DNA of 64,000 nt from Saccharibacillus brassicae (GTDB lineage: Bacteria > Bacillota > Bacilli > Paenibacillales > Paenibacillaceae): contig NZ_CP041217.1 in NCBI RefSeq assembly GCF_006542275.1, forward strand, positions 3,474,501 to 3,538,500. The letters are read 5' to 3'. The notes below the pieces were generated by a model. That model had not been told where the DNA came from. It was given only the letters and a program-made list of their open reading frames with translations, and ran no database searches. Made by a program: the position numbers and the translations under genes. The first letter of the stretch is position 1, and the number at the start of each line of letters is the position of its first letter. Below are positions 17,076 to 26,939 of this stretch, in pieces.

Positions 17076-17091
17076 GTATCCCGCGGGATAC
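17076..17091. promoter_or_regulatory. Perfect 16-bp palindrome, candidate HxlR operator
   Basis: GTATCCCGCGGGATAC is identical on both strands, 16 bases from the HxlR start codon. A second dyad, CTTATGATAAG, lies nearby at about 17136-17146 toward the NmrA-type gene. Confidence 0.5.
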
Positions 17092-17199
17092 GTAATATCT
17101 ACAAAGTGCGTACTTACATAAAGTTTACTTGTTTCTTATGATAAGTACAACGGCAGATTCGAAATCGGCCTAAACGATATTTGGAAAAGGGGTTATGAA

Positions 17200-18078
17200 A
17201 TGACGGAAACCATTTTAGTCTATGGAGCTTCGGGCGTACAGGGCGGAGCGGTGGCACGATTGCTCGTGAAGCAGGGGAAAACGGTCCGCACGATCACGCG
17301 GAAGGACAAAACCGCGGCGGAACTGCGGGAACAGGGCATCGAAGCTTCGATCGGCGATCTGGGCGACGCGGAATTCCTCGCTTCGGTTAATACGGGCGTG
17401 GATAAAGTGTTCATCAACATGCCGATCGAGTTCGATTCCGCCAAGCTGACGGCCTACTTCATGAATTCGATCGAAGCGGCCAAGGCAGGCGGCGCGAAAC
17501 TGATCGTGATTAACACGAACGGCTTCCTGCCGACGGAACCGGTCAGCGCGGAAAATCTGGATCTCAAGCGCCGGATGATCGAATCGGCCCAGGCCAGCGG
17601 CATTCCGTGCATCATCGTGAAGCCGACCCTGTACCTGGAAAACCTGCTTATTCCGGGCCTGGTCTCGAACGGCGTGTTCGCTTACCCGGTTCCGGCCGAC
17701 AAGCCGATCGCGTGGGTCAGCTCGGAAGACGCGGCGCAGTATCATGCCCATGCGCTGAACCATCCGGAACTTGCGGGCCAGACGCTGATCGCGGCCGGAG
17801 CCGAAGGGCTGACAGGCAACCAGGTGGCCGAGCGGTTCAGCGAATTGATGGGCGAGACCGTCAACTTCCACTCGCTGGCGTTCGACGATTTCCAGGGAGC
17901 GCTGACGCCGGTACTGGGCGAAACGCAGGCTGCGGGCGTGGCCGATTTCTACCGCTGGATCGGCGCCAACATCGACACGCTGAGCCAGGCCCAACGGTCT
18001 GAAGTATCCGGCCTGCACTTGATGCCGGTGCTGGAATGGCTGAAGCAGCCGAGCGTTGCGCCGGCGTTCCGTGCGTAA
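17200..18078 (+). CDS. NmrA-like NAD(P)-binding oxidoreductase
   Basis: 292 residues with an N-terminal Rossmann motif LVYGASGVQGGAVAR and TRKDKTAAELREQGIEA, then IGDLGDAEFLASVNTGVDKV, as in the NmrA / SDR atypical group (QOR2-like NAD(P)H quinone reductases among them). The classical Tyr-x3-Lys pair is not evident. ATG 17200 follows AAAAGGGG. With the divergent HxlR regulator it probably forms an electrophile- or quinone-response pair. After the stop, short repeats (AAGCAGTAA and GTTCATTCGAC) fill 18085-18175. Confidence 0.88.
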   Translation: MTETILVYGASGVQGGAVARLLVKQGKTVRTITRKDKTAAELREQGIEASIGDLGDAEFLASVNTGVDKVFINMPIEFDSAKLTAYFMNSIEAAKAGGAKLIVINTNGFLPTEPVSAENLDLKRRMIESAQASGIPCIIVKPTLYLENLLIPGLVSNGVFAYPVPADKPIAWVSSEDAAQYHAHALNHPELAGQTLIAAGAEGLTGNQVAERFSELMGETVNFHSLAFDDFQGALTPVLGETQAAGVADFYRWIGANIDTLSQAQRSEVSGLHLMPVLEWLKQPSVAPAFRA

Positions 18079-18269
18079 AGAAAAGTCATAAGCAGTAATA
18101 AGCAGTAAGCGTTAATCGGTAAGCATTCAAGCAGGATCGATTCATTCGACGTTCATTCGACGTTCGTTCGACGAATAAGGACATGTGTCGTTGACACTCC
18201 CTTCCAGGCCTTATACAATTCCTTCTATGATTATTCATAGTTTGTACGGCAAAGGAGAAGGAGTCAACC

Positions 18270-19475
18270 ATGCTGCAAAACCCAACGGGCCGCGAACGTC
18301 TCGGTCTTGCCCTGCTGCTGTCCACGCTCGGCATTCTCGGTCCGCTCAACATCGATATGTACCTGCCGAGTTTTCCCGGCATCGCCCTGGATCTCGGCGC
18401 GCAGGCGTCGCTCGTCCAGCTTAGCCTGACCGCCTGCCTGATCGGCCTTGCAATCGGCCAGATCATCGTCGGTCCGATCAGCGACGCGCGGGGGCGGCGC
18501 GGACCGCTGCTGATCTCGCTGCTGCTGTTCGCCGCTTCGTCCGTCATGTGCGCGCTGTCGACCAGCATCGAGATGCTGATCGCGGCGCGCTTCCTGCAGG
18601 GCTTGACCGCTTCGGGCGGCATCGTCCTGTCCCGCGCGATCGTGCGCGACGTGTTCAGCGGCCGCGAACTGACGCAGTTCTTCTCGCTGCTGATGGTCAT
18701 CAATGCCGTTGCGCCGCTGCTTGCGCCGATTGCCGGCGGGGTCGTGCTGCTGCTGCCGGGCTCAAGCTGGCACACCATTTTCTACTTCCTCGGCCTGCTC
18801 GGTTTTCTGATCCTGCTCACCGTCGGCTTCAAGCTCAAAGAGACGCTGCCGCCGGACAAAAGGGTGCCGAGTACGATCAGCCATTCGCTTCGCACGATGG
18901 GCAGCCTGATGAAAGACCGTTCGTTCATGGGCTACGCCCTGACGCTCGGCTTTATTCACGGAGGCAGCTTCGCCTACGTGTCGGGTACGCCTTTCGTGTA
19001 CCAGGACATTTACGGCGTCTCGCCGCAAACGTTCAGTATCCTGTTCGGCATCAACGGCATCGCGATCATCGCGGGCAGCTTCATCATCGGACGCTTCAGC
19101 AGCGTCGTCTCCGAACGCAGCCTGCTGCGGCTCGGCGTCATCACGGCCTCAAGCGCCACGCTGCTGCTGCTGATCGCGACGATCGTTCAGGGTCCGCTGT
19201 TCACGATCGTCGTGCCGCTCTTCATCTACATGATCACGATCGGCATCACGGCGACGAGCACGTTCACGCTCGCCATCGCGCGCCAGGGCCACCGGGCCGG
19301 CAGCGCAAGCGCCGTACTCGGCCTGTTCCCGCTGCTGATCGGCTCGCTCGTCTCGCCGCTGGTCGGACTGAACGAGACGACGCCCGTCCCGATGGGCGCG
19401 ATCCTGTTCGTGACGGCGCTGCTCGGAGCGGTCGCGTTTTTCGGACTCACCCGAGCCGAAAAACATTCCGTATAA
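18270..19475 (+). CDS. Bcr/CflA-type multidrug efflux MFS transporter
   Basis: 401 residues, 12 predicted helices. It begins in the Bcr/CflA pattern (LGPLNIDMYLPSFPGIA) and has the loop motif GPISDARGRRGPLL after helix 2 and SRAIVRDVFSGREL in the middle, both typical of this drug:H+ antiporter group. ATG 18270 has AAAGGAGAAGGAG upstream. Substrates in relatives include bicyclomycin and sulfonamides; the actual drug here is unknown. No regulator adjoins it. A terminator follows at 19483. Confidence 0.9.
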   Translation: MLQNPTGRERLGLALLLSTLGILGPLNIDMYLPSFPGIALDLGAQASLVQLSLTACLIGLAIGQIIVGPISDARGRRGPLLISLLLFAASSVMCALSTSIEMLIAARFLQGLTASGGIVLSRAIVRDVFSGRELTQFFSLLMVINAVAPLLAPIAGGVVLLLPGSSWHTIFYFLGLLGFLILLTVGFKLKETLPPDKRVPSTISHSLRTMGSLMKDRSFMGYALTLGFIHGGSFAYVSGTPFVYQDIYGVSPQTFSILFGINGIAIIAGSFIIGRFSSVVSERSLLRLGVITASSATLLLLIATIVQGPLFTIVVPLFIYMITIGITATSTFTLAIARQGHRAGSASAVLGLFPLLIGSLVSPLVGLNETTPVPMGAILFVTALLGAVAFFGLTRAEKHSV

Positions 19476-19482
19476 TTCTGTT

Positions 19483-19517
19483 GGACCCTCGCGGGCTTTG
19501 CCTGCGGGGGTCTTTTT
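19483..19517 (+). terminator. Terminator after the Bcr/CflA gene
   Basis: GGACCCTCGCGGGC, loop TTT, and GCCTGCGGGGGTC, followed by TTTTT. Confidence 0.85.
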
Positions 19518-19826
19518 GTATGCGGCGCTCCTGCAATACGCAAATGTTTTTGTGTTTTTTTGCGGGACATTCGCCGTGAACGTTTTTGGCCAAGGTCTGA
19601 TCCGGCGGGAAAAAAGTTGAAGGTTTGTCTTCGCTGGATAGACAATCGTCCTCTCTATACGAAATAAACGCATCTGAAGCGTGATATTTTCGGTTGTGTT
19701 TCCCAATCTCTTGTCATAGAATTTGCTGGTGCGATTCGGCGACGCTTTAGCGCGCGAGGCATCGGGCGGAAGCGCCGCCGAATCGGAAGCAGCGAAGACA
19801 GCGAGATGACATGGAGGCGTAAGGAA
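19518..19826. other. Intergenic leader of the amino-acid permease gene
   Basis: No gene. TTGTCT and AGACAA form a small inverted repeat near 19626-19646. GATTCGGCG (from 19733) pairs with CGCCGAATC (to about 19788), a leader hairpin not followed by a T-run. I do not recognise a known riboswitch. Confidence 0.35.
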
Positions 19827-21206
19827 ATGGAAGAAAAACAATTAAGCCGGGGGCTAAAAGCCCGGCATATCGAATTGATCGCGCTGGGCGGTACGATCGG
19901 CGTCGGGCTGTTCATGGGTTCGTCGAGTACGATCCAGTGGGCGGGACCGTCGGTTCTGCTCGCCTATATGCTGGCGGGCCTGGTCATGTTCCTCGTGATG
20001 CGGATCATGGGCGAGATGCTGATCGCCGAGCCGGTTACGGGCTCGTTCGCGACTTTCGCGCACAAATACATTCACCCGGTCGCGGGTTATTTGACGGCCT
20101 GGAGCTACTGGTTCCTGTGGGTAACGGTCGGCATGTCCGAAGTGACGGCGATCGGTATCTACTTCGGCTACTGGTACCCGGACATTCCGCAGTGGATTCC
20201 GGCGCTCGTCGGTGTCGGCATTATCGCGGCGGCGAATCTGGCGGCGGTCAAGTTCTACGGCGAATTCGAATTCTGGTTCGCGATGATCAAGGTGGTCGCG
20301 ATCGTCGCCATGCTTGTTCTCGGCACGGGACTGATCTTCTTCGGCTGGGGCAACGGCGGCATTCCGATCGGGTTCGAGAACCTGTACGTGCACGGCGGAT
20401 TTTTCGCGGGCGGGCTCAAAGGGTTCCTGTTCGCGCTCTGCATCGTCACCGCGGCGTATCAGGGCATCGAGATGATCGGCATCACGGCCGGCGAAGCGGA
20501 GAATCCCAAAGTCACGCTGAAGCGCGCGATCAAAAATATCGTCTGGCGCATTCTCGTCTTCTACGTCGGCGCGATCTTCGTGATCGTGACCATCTACCCG
20601 TGGAACGAAGTCGGCGTGACCGGAAGCCCGTTCGTCCTGACATTTTCCAAAGTCGGCATTCTGGCCGCGGCGGGCATCATCAACTTCGTCGTGCTGACAG
20701 CGGCCATGTCCGGCTGCAACAGCGGCATCTACAGCGCGGGACGGATGCTGTTTACGCTGGCGGAGAACGGGCAGGCGCCAAGATTTTTCGGAAAAATATC
20801 CAAAAGCGGCGTTCCGCGCAACAGCATCATGACGACGATCGCGCTGCTGCTGATCGGCGTGCTGCTGAACTATCTTATGCCGGACTCCAAGCTGTTCCTG
20901 TACATCTACAGCGCGAGCATCCTGCCGGGCATGATCCCGTGGTTCGCGATGGCGATCGGACAGTTCCGCTTCCGGCGCGAACACGCGGGCGAGATGGCCG
21001 ACCATCCGTTCAAGTCGCTCTTTTTCCCGGCGGCGAACTATTTCGTCATCGTGTTCCTGCTGCTCGTGCTTGTCGGAATGGTGATCAACACGGATACGCG
21101 TATTCCGCTTGCGGTAGGCGGAGGGTTCATCCTGATCATGTGGGCGGCGTATTACGTACTCGGTATCGGCAAAAAATCGGCGCACGCGCATCGTCAGCCC
21201 AAATAA
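19827..21206 (+). CDS. AAT-family amino acid permease
   Basis: 459 residues, about 12 membrane helices, of the APC superfamily, amino acid transporter group (relatives of AnsP, GabP, LysP and Bacillus YbxG/HutM). The first helix has the conserved [15 protein letters not shown], then [20 protein letters not shown] and the loop [12 protein letters not shown]. The motif [20 protein letters not shown] is also typical. ATG 19827 with GGAGG upstream is preferred over ATG 19806. It imports an amino acid by H+ symport; specificity cannot be read from sequence. Confidence 0.88.
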   Translation: MEEKQLSRGLKARHIELIALGGTIGVGLFMGSSSTIQWAGPSVLLAYMLAGLVMFLVMRIMGEMLIAEPVTGSFATFAHKYIHPVAGYLTAWSYWFLWVTVGMSEVTAIGIYFGYWYPDIPQWIPALVGVGIIAAANLAAVKFYGEFEFWFAMIKVVAIVAMLVLGTGLIFFGWGNGGIPIGFENLYVHGGFFAGGLKGFLFALCIVTAAYQGIEMIGITAGEAENPKVTLKRAIKNIVWRILVFYVGAIFVIVTIYPWNEVGVTGSPFVLTFSKVGILAAAGIINFVVLTAAMSGCNSGIYSAGRMLFTLAENGQAPRFFGKISKSGVPRNSIMTTIALLLIGVLLNYLMPDSKLFLYIYSASILPGMIPWFAMAIGQFRFRREHAGEMADHPFKSLFFPAANYFVIVFLLLVLVGMVINTDTRIPLAVGGGFILIMWAAYYVLGIGKKSAHAHRQPK

Positions 21207-21253
21207 CCGCCGGTCGCTCGAACGTGAATTGTGCGAAAATTGTGCAAAACAGG

Positions 21254-21310
21254 AAAAAGATCTTATTCATCCGTGTCGGAATTTGCCGATATGGAGAATA
21301 AGATCTTTTT
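21254..21310 (+). terminator. Terminator between permease and chemoreceptor genes
   Basis: AAAAAGATCTTATTC pairs with GAATAAGATCTTTTT over a 27-base loop; also works leftward. Confidence 0.75.
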
Positions 21311-21331
21311 ATATTGGAAGGGTGAACCCGT

Positions 21332-23053
21332 ATGCGCCAACGACTTCGTTTCAACAACCTGCCGCTCAGCTTCAAAATGTTCCTGCCGCTCGCTCCGCCG
21401 CTGCTGGGATTGATCCTGCTGGCCGCCTTGTCCGTCAGTCTCGTGTCCCAGCTCTCCGACCGGCTGATCGAGCGTTTGTATAACGAAGCCCATCAGAGCA
21501 TCAACTGGCTGCTGAACGCGGACCGCGACTTTTATCAAGCGCTGACCGACCAGCAGAATCTGGACGGCGCCACCGGACAGGCGTTGACCGACCTGCGGGC
21601 CGATTTCGACGAGAACGCGGCCCAGACGGAAGAACGCGTGCTCAAAGCGGAAGCGATCCTCAAAACAAATCCGGAACGCTTCGACGGCTATGTCCATCCG
21701 GAGTCGGGGCAGACGGCGTTCGCGCTGTTCGACGATTTCAAGACGCAGTTTGCGGCCTGGAAAGCGAGCGGAACGGAAGTTTCGATGGAAAGTTTCGACG
21801 CCGCCCGCGAAGACATCAACCAGATCGAAGAGATTCTGGAGCTGTACAGCACGGACATCATTGCCGAGAGCACGGCGTACCAGCAGCAGGTTCAGCGAAC
21901 TATCTGGATCGTGCTGGCCGCGGCGCTGGCCGTCTCGGCCGTCGTCGGCCTGCTGGTGATCCGCAACGTGAAGCAGCGTACGGCGATCGCCGTCAGCCTG
22001 ATTCGCAAAACGGCCGAGCTGGATCTCAAATACGATACGAGCTACGAGCGCTTTCTGGACGAAGGCGACGAGTTTGCGGTGCTGATCCGGGCGGAAGCGG
22101 AAGCGCGGAAGCAGTTCCGCAGCATCATCGAAGACGTGCAGCGCGAAAGCCTCGGCATCGAGCGGGTGATGGACGCCGTCTCCGGACGCATGGCGCAGCT
22201 GGACGACAGCGTGCAGGACATCTCGGCTACGACGCAGCAGCTGTCCGCCGGCATGGAGCAGACGTCGTTCTCCACGCGCAGCATCAGCGGCACGTCGTCC
22301 GAGATCGGCCGGGCGCTGGAGTCGATCGCGGTCAAGGCGCAGGAAGGCGCCCAGTCGTCCGAACGGCTGAGCAGCCGGGCTTCGGAGCTGAAATCGACGT
22401 TCCAGAAATCGTACGACGACGGGACTGCTTCCTACGAAAAGGTCAAAGCCAACCTGGAACAGGCGATGGAAGACTCCCGCGCGGTCGAACGGATCACGCT
22501 GCTGGCCGAGTCGATTCTCCAGATTACGGCGCAGACCAACCTGCTGTCGCTCAACGCGTCGATCGAAGCCGCGAGAGCGGGCGAGTCGGGCCGGGGCTTC
22601 GCCGTCGTGGCCGCGGAAATCCGCAAGCTCGCGGAAGATTCGAAGCGGGCGGCCGACGAGATCCAGGAAGTGACCGGAGCGGTCCTCCATTCGGTCGGCA
22701 GCCTCAAATCGAACTCGGAGAACCTGCTGACGTTTTTTGCCGACAGCGTGCAGACCGATTATGCCCTGATGCTGCGGGCGACGGAAGAATACGCGGTCGG
22801 CGCCGGCGATACGGAGGCGCGTTCGACCGACCTCAGCGCGACGACCGAGGAGCTGCTCGCTTCGATGGAGAGCCTGGTCAAAGCGACGGACGAGATTGCC
22901 CAGTCGGCGAGCGAAGGAGCAAGCGGCACGGGAACGATCGCGGAAAAAGCGAGCGCGGCCGCCGGCAGCGCTTCCGACGTACTGAGCGGCGTGCGCACTT
23001 CCAAAGCGGGCATCGAGACGCTGGCCCGTTCGGTAGAGAAGTTCAAGCTGTAG
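21332..23053 (+). CDS. Methyl-accepting chemotaxis protein
   Basis: 573 residues. TM1 is at about 16-38, an extracellular helical sensor of about 150 residues follows (many Gln, Asp and Glu), TM2 at about 188-208, a HAMP-like linker, and a long cytoplasmic coiled coil. The signalling hairpin is present near 402-440 ([20 protein letters not shown] then [19 protein letters not shown]). It would report an unknown ligand to CheA. ATG 21332 is chosen, with AGGGTGA upstream. A solitary receptor gene away from che genes is normal. The sensory domain is of the four-helix type rather than Cache. Confidence 0.92.
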   Translation: MRQRLRFNNLPLSFKMFLPLAPPLLGLILLAALSVSLVSQLSDRLIERLYNEAHQSINWLLNADRDFYQALTDQQNLDGATGQALTDLRADFDENAAQTEERVLKAEAILKTNPERFDGYVHPESGQTAFALFDDFKTQFAAWKASGTEVSMESFDAAREDINQIEEILELYSTDIIAESTAYQQQVQRTIWIVLAAALAVSAVVGLLVIRNVKQRTAIAVSLIRKTAELDLKYDTSYERFLDEGDEFAVLIRAEAEARKQFRSIIEDVQRESLGIERVMDAVSGRMAQLDDSVQDISATTQQLSAGMEQTSFSTRSISGTSSEIGRALESIAVKAQEGAQSSERLSSRASELKSTFQKSYDDGTASYEKVKANLEQAMEDSRAVERITLLAESILQITAQTNLLSLNASIEAARAGESGRGFAVVAAEIRKLAEDSKRAADEIQEVTGAVLHSVGSLKSNSENLLTFFADSVQTDYALMLRATEEYAVGAGDTEARSTDLSATTEELLASMESLVKATDEIAQSASEGASGTGTIAEKASAAAGSASDVLSGVRTSKAGIETLARSVEKFKL

Positions 23054-23087
23054 ACGCGGAGTGTAGTCGCAGAGTTAAGAGGTGGGG

Positions 23088-23124
23088 AAAAAGAAGGACG
23101 CCGGAAAGCGTTTCTTCTTTTTTT
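23088..23124 (+). terminator. Terminator after the chemoreceptor gene
   Basis: AAAAAGAAGGACGC pairs imperfectly with GCGTTTCTTCTTTTT, followed by more T. Confidence 0.75.
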
Positions 23125-23173
23125 GTTTTATACTGATTACAAGAACATGGATCGACAGGCGGGAGGAACGAAC

Positions 23174-23647
23174 GTGAATCAAGAAGAACGCGTCATGGCG
23201 GAATTTACGGAGTTGTTCAGCAAATGGGTCTGGTTGAACAAGTCCAAACTGGAAGCGAGCCTGAACGAGCACCAATCGTCCGAAGTGCATTGCATCGAAT
23301 ATATCGGCAAGCATACGGACCCCAACGTGACTCGACTGGCGTCGGCACTCTACATGACCAGCGGCGCGATCAGCAAAATCATGAAGAAGCTGATCCGCAA
23401 AGGGCTGGTCGAAAGTTACAAGAAACCGGATAACAAAAAAGAAATCTATTTTCGGCTGACGAAGCGGGGAGCGGACGTGTATCGGATCCACGAGGAGCTG
23501 CACGAGGAATTCCGGGAACGCGACAGAGTCGTATTCGAGCAGGTGACCGCGGAACAGTTCGACGGCATGCTTCGTTTCATGGAAAGCTACGGCCGGCATC
23601 TGGACGAAGAAATTCGCAAGCAGGGACTCGGGACCAAAGCGGAATAA
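23174..23647 (+). CDS. MarR-family transcriptional regulator
   Basis: 157 residues from GTG 23174, which has GGGAGGAA upstream; the frame extends to 23123 without a ribosome site. The winged helix reads NVTRLASALYMTSGAISKIM then KKLIRKGLVESYKKPDNKKE, the MarR core with its basic wing. It lies 150 bases upstream of an MFS pump gene on the same strand, whose promoter carries a palindrome at the predicted transcription start. MarR control of a drug pump is the usual relation. Confidence 0.9.
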   Translation: MNQEERVMAEFTELFSKWVWLNKSKLEASLNEHQSSEVHCIEYIGKHTDPNVTRLASALYMTSGAISKIMKKLIRKGLVESYKKPDNKKEIYFRLTKRGADVYRIHEELHEEFRERDRVVFEQVTAEQFDGMLRFMESYGRHLDEEIRKQGLGTKAE

Positions 23648-23723
23648 GTCAGCCGGCCGCGTGAATCGAATAAGCAATCAGGGACAACCGACTCTACGGA
23701 GAAAGGTTGTTTTTTTATTTTTG

Positions 23724-23770
23724 TTGCCCAGGAAGGAAAATCATGATACATTCATTTTACTTCCTAGGAA
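23724..23770 (+). promoter_or_regulatory. Promoter and candidate MarR operator of the MFS gene
   Basis: TTGCCC (23724-23729) and TACATT (23747-23752) are 17 bases apart. The perfect palindrome TTCCTAGGAA (23761-23770) covers the predicted start of transcription, a position where a bound repressor blocks initiation. AGGAAGGAAA inside the spacer is a related half-site. Confidence 0.6.
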
Positions 23771-23800
23771 ACAAAATGAAAACGATAAGGGGATCTGTAC

Positions 23801-25084
23801 ATGTTCAAATCCAAAAACCGGAGTCGCGGCGAGTCCCGTTCCGCATCCGTGCAACCACGCGCCGCCGACAAGACCGCCAATGTGTCCGTGGATCGCAAAG
23901 CGCTGCTGTTCGGGTTGGCGTCGGTCTTTCTGTGCGGGATGGGCTTCAGCATCATGATGCCCGTGATCCCGTTTCTCGTCCTGCCTTACACCGATCCGGG
24001 CAATCAGGCGATCATGGTCACGCTGCTGACTTCCGTATACGCGCTGTGCGTCTTCGCGGCGGCGCCCGGAATCGGAGCTTTGAGCGACCGATACGGGCGT
24101 CGTCCGCTGCTGCTGATCTGCCTGGCGGTGTCCGCGATCGGCTATGCCCTTTTCGGTATGGGCGGGGCGTTATGGGTGCTGTTCGCCGGGCGGATCCTCG
24201 AAGGATTGGCGGGCGGAGTCATCGGTACGTTGTTCGCTTATTTTGCGGATACGATTCCCGGCGACCAGCGTACCCGGTATTTCGGCTGGATGGGCGCGAT
24301 GGTCGGAGCCGGCACTCTGATCGGTCCTTCCCTCGGCGGGCTGCTGGCGAACTTCGGATATGCGGTTCCTATGTATGCGGCAGCGGTCGTGACGTTGTGC
24401 AATGCGGCGTTCGGATTTTTTTTCATGAAAGAAAGCCTGGACAAAAACCGCAGGTCGGAGCGGATCGCGGTCGCCGAACTGAATCCGCTGCGCCAGCTTG
24501 CGGCTCTGCTCTCCGCGCCGAAATTGAAAAGGCTTCTGATCGCGGCTTTCCTGCTCTGGGTGCCTAACGGTTCGCTGCAGGCCATCTTCTCGCAGTTCAC
24601 GATCGACGCGTTCCATTGGGACCCTGTCCGCATCGGGCTGCTGTTCTCGATCATGGGCATTCAGGACATTCTGTCGCAGGGGCTGATCATGCCGCAGCTG
24701 CTCAAGAAACTCGGGGATCGCCAGATCGCCAGGCTGGGCATGGGAGCGGAGATCGTCGGTTACGGCCTGATCGCGGCTTCGGCCTGGTTCTCCATGTATC
24801 CGCTGCTGATCTGCGGCATGCTCGCTTTCGGCTTCGGCGATTCGATCTTCGGCCCTGCGTTCAACGGCATGCTCTCCAAAGCCGCGGACGCAAGCGAACA
24901 AGGCAGAATTCAAGGCGGCAGCCAATCCGTTCAGGCGTTGGCGAGAATGATCGGACCGATTGCGGGCGGACAAGCGTACGTCCTGCTCGGCCATGCCGCG
25001 CCGGCGGTAATGGGCATGCTGCTGATCGCCGCCGCGTTTGTCGTATTGCGCCGCAAGCAGTTGGCAAAACGGGTGGCTTTTTGA
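23801..25084 (+). CDS. MFS multidrug-type transporter
   Basis: 427 residues, 12 helices, DHA1 drug:H+ antiporter group. After a polar N-terminal tail of about 38 residues, helix 1 reads LASVFLCGMGFSIMMPVIPF. The loop motif GALSDRYGRRPLLL follows helix 2, and GPSLGGLLANFG fits the antiporter motif C of helix 5. ATG 23801 lies 50 bases after the predicted transcription start. The gene follows a MarR regulator and probably is derepressed by the exported compound. Substrate unknown. Confidence 0.9.
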   Translation: MFKSKNRSRGESRSASVQPRAADKTANVSVDRKALLFGLASVFLCGMGFSIMMPVIPFLVLPYTDPGNQAIMVTLLTSVYALCVFAAAPGIGALSDRYGRRPLLLICLAVSAIGYALFGMGGALWVLFAGRILEGLAGGVIGTLFAYFADTIPGDQRTRYFGWMGAMVGAGTLIGPSLGGLLANFGYAVPMYAAAVVTLCNAAFGFFFMKESLDKNRRSERIAVAELNPLRQLAALLSAPKLKRLLIAAFLLWVPNGSLQAIFSQFTIDAFHWDPVRIGLLFSIMGIQDILSQGLIMPQLLKKLGDRQIARLGMGAEIVGYGLIAASAWFSMYPLLICGMLAFGFGDSIFGPAFNGMLSKAADASEQGRIQGGSQSVQALARMIGPIAGGQAYVLLGHAAPAVMGMLLIAAAFVVLRRKQLAKRVAF

Positions 25085-25153
25085 ACGAAAGTCCCCGGAA
25101 AACCGTCTTTATGAGCTTTTTTTGGAAAAGAGTACGGGTTATAAAGAACGTCA

Positions 25154-25280
25154 TAATGCGATATTGACGTCACATTCTACCCGAATTAACTTATAAATAT
25201 TAATTTAGAGTCGCATAAGCAAAGATTATAGGCATATAATGCGTCATATATGTTTCATTTATCGCATTAATGTCGTATTA
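25154..25280. promoter_or_regulatory. ccpN: AT-rich control region of ccpN with repeated TAATGCG boxes
   Basis: In the 300-base gap before ccpN, TAATGCGAT at 25154, TAATGCGTC at 25237 and the inverted copy ATCGCATTA at 25261 recur, with AATGTCGTATT overlapping the last. CcpN of Bacillus binds AT-rich sites containing ATG-YATAY-like cores, so these are candidate CcpN or autoregulatory sites; the link is inferred. Confidence 0.45.
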
Positions 25281-25387
25281 TATGGATACGCAGAGGATGA
25301 TTGTTTCCCGGCGCCGGCAGCGGCGGCCGTGCGGAACGTCATTCCTTGAAGCGAAAGAAGGCGAATGCGGGAAATCGGAGGGTAGCC

Positions 25388-26029
25388 GTGATCGAATTGA
25401 CGGCAAGACAACTTAAGATCGTGGACATCGTGCTCAAGCAGGCCCCGATCACCGGCGAGCAGATTGCCGAGAACCTGGGGCTGTCCCGGCCGACGATCCG
25501 TTCGGATCTGTCGCTGCTGGTCATGCTGGAGTACGTGGACGCCAAGCCTAAAGTCGGGTATTTCCCCGGCCGCAAATCGGCGGGCGCAAGCGGCGGCAGC
25601 GACCGGATGCGGGAAGCGAAAGTCCGGGACATCCAGACCGTCCCGATCCTGATCCGGGAGACGACGACCATTCAGGACGCGGTCGTGACGCTTTTCCTGC
25701 AGGACGTGGGCACGCTCATTATCTGCGACGCGGAAGGCCGCTTGACGGGCGTCGCTTCGCGCAAAGATTTTCTCAAAGTGACGCTCGGCAATCCGGGCTC
25801 GGCTTCGATGCCGGTGAGCATGGTCATGACGCGGATTCCCAAAGTCGTGACGACGTCGCCGGACGAGCCGGTGCTGGAAGCGGCGCACAAAATGATTATG
25901 CACGAGGTGGACAGTTTGCCGGTGATCGAGGCCGCTTCGGAAGAAACGGGCGGCAAAGCGGCGATCGTGGGACGACTGACGAAGACGGCTATCGTTCAGC
26001 TTCTCCTCGACATTGAAACGACAAGGTAA
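25388..26029 (+). CDS. ccpN: CcpN-type transcriptional repressor with CBS domains
   Basis: 213 residues from GTG 25388, with GGAGG upstream. N-terminal helix-turn-helix (IVDIVLKQAPITGEQIAENL then GLSRPTIRSDLSLLVMLEYV) is joined to two CBS domains (from about residue 80; TIQDAVVTLFLQDVGTLIIC and PVSMVMTRIPKVVTTSPDEP). In Bacillus subtilis CcpN (YqzB) represses the gluconeogenic genes gapB and pckA on glycolytic carbon, sensing ATP/ADP through the CBS pair. It is followed by the yqfL gene as in Bacillus, and then by a gluconeogenic phosphatase. Autoregulation is possible (boxes upstream). Confidence 0.92.
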   Translation: MIELTARQLKIVDIVLKQAPITGEQIAENLGLSRPTIRSDLSLLVMLEYVDAKPKVGYFPGRKSAGASGGSDRMREAKVRDIQTVPILIRETTTIQDAVVTLFLQDVGTLIICDAEGRLTGVASRKDFLKVTLGNPGSASMPVSMVMTRIPKVVTTSPDEPVLEAAHKMIMHEVDSLPVIEAASEETGGKAAIVGRLTKTAIVQLLLDIETTR

Positions 26030-26047
26030 CGGGAGGACACGCAGACG

Positions 26048-26851
26048 ATGGGACAGGAAATGTCATGCATTACGATTTGTTCGGACTCGGTCGGCGATAC
26101 GGCGGAAGCGGTCGTGCAGGCCGTTATTCACCAGTTCGAGCATCGGGAAGTTTCGATCAAGCGCTACGGCAACGTGCGGCATGAAGACGAGCTGCGCGCG
26201 CTGATGGAAGAAGCGGCTCAGCACAAAGGCTTTGTCGCCTATACGCTCGTCCAGCCGGAGCTGCGCGAGACGATCCGCGAGGAAGCGGTACGGCTGGACG
26301 TGCGCATCGTCGATATTATGGGTCCCATGATGCAGGCGTTCATCGACACGTTCAGCGGAGCGCCGCCGACCCGGCGTCCGGGCGTGCTGCGCAAAATGGA
26401 CGAGAATTACTTCCGCCGGATGGAGGCGATCGAATTCACGGTCGCAAGCGACGACGGACGCGATCTCGGCGCGATGCTGGAAGCCGACATCGTGCTGATG
26501 GGCATCTCGCGGACGTCGAAGACGCCGCTCGGCATTTTTCTCGCCCATCGGGGCAAAAAGGTCGTCAATTACCCCGTCGTACCGGAGATCGCGCCGCCGC
26601 AGCAGCTGCTCGGCCTGCCCAAAGACCGGCTGGTCGGCTTGACGATCGCGCCGGAAACGATGCTGCGCATCCGCTCCGAACGCCTCAAATCGCTTGGACT
26701 GCCGGTCGGCTCGCAGTATGACAGCCTGGAGCGGATTCGCGAAGAACTGGAGTACGCCGAAGCGCTGTACGCGCGGCTTGGCTGCCGGGTCGTCGACATT
26801 ACCGACAAAGCGATCGAAGAAACGGCCAGCCTGATTCTCGGCAATTTTTGA
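26048..26851 (+). CDS. yqfL: Pyruvate, phosphate dikinase regulatory protein (YqfL/DUF299)
   Basis: 267 residues. Bifunctional kinase / phosphorylase that inactivates pyruvate phosphate dikinase or PEP synthase with ADP and reactivates it with phosphate. It starts with the family pattern ITICSDSVGDTAEAVVQAVI and has the P-loop GISRTSKTPLGIFLA near residue 152, then KVVNYPVVPEI and GLTIAPETMLRIRSERL. In Bacillus YqfL modulates CcpN activity. ATG 26048 is 18 bases after ccpN, with GGGAGGA upstream, so they form an operon. Short 13-base repeats (ATGGATCGAATCA-like) fill 26858-26915 before glpX. Confidence 0.92.
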   Translation: MGQEMSCITICSDSVGDTAEAVVQAVIHQFEHREVSIKRYGNVRHEDELRALMEEAAQHKGFVAYTLVQPELRETIREEAVRLDVRIVDIMGPMMQAFIDTFSGAPPTRRPGVLRKMDENYFRRMEAIEFTVASDDGRDLGAMLEADIVLMGISRTSKTPLGIFLAHRGKKVVNYPVVPEIAPPQQLLGLPKDRLVGLTIAPETMLRIRSERLKSLGLPVGSQYDSLERIREELEYAEALYARLGCRVVDITDKAIEETASLILGNF

Positions 26852-26939
26852 CCGAATCAATGGATCGAATCAATGGATCGAATAAATGGATCAAATGACT
26901 GGATCAAAGGATTGAACCTTATGAATGGAGGGAATGGAA

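Noticed and set aside
19733-19788. Riboswitch in the leader of the amino acid permease
   Set aside because: Only one hairpin without T-run is visible and no T-box, lysine or glycine motif can be recognised.
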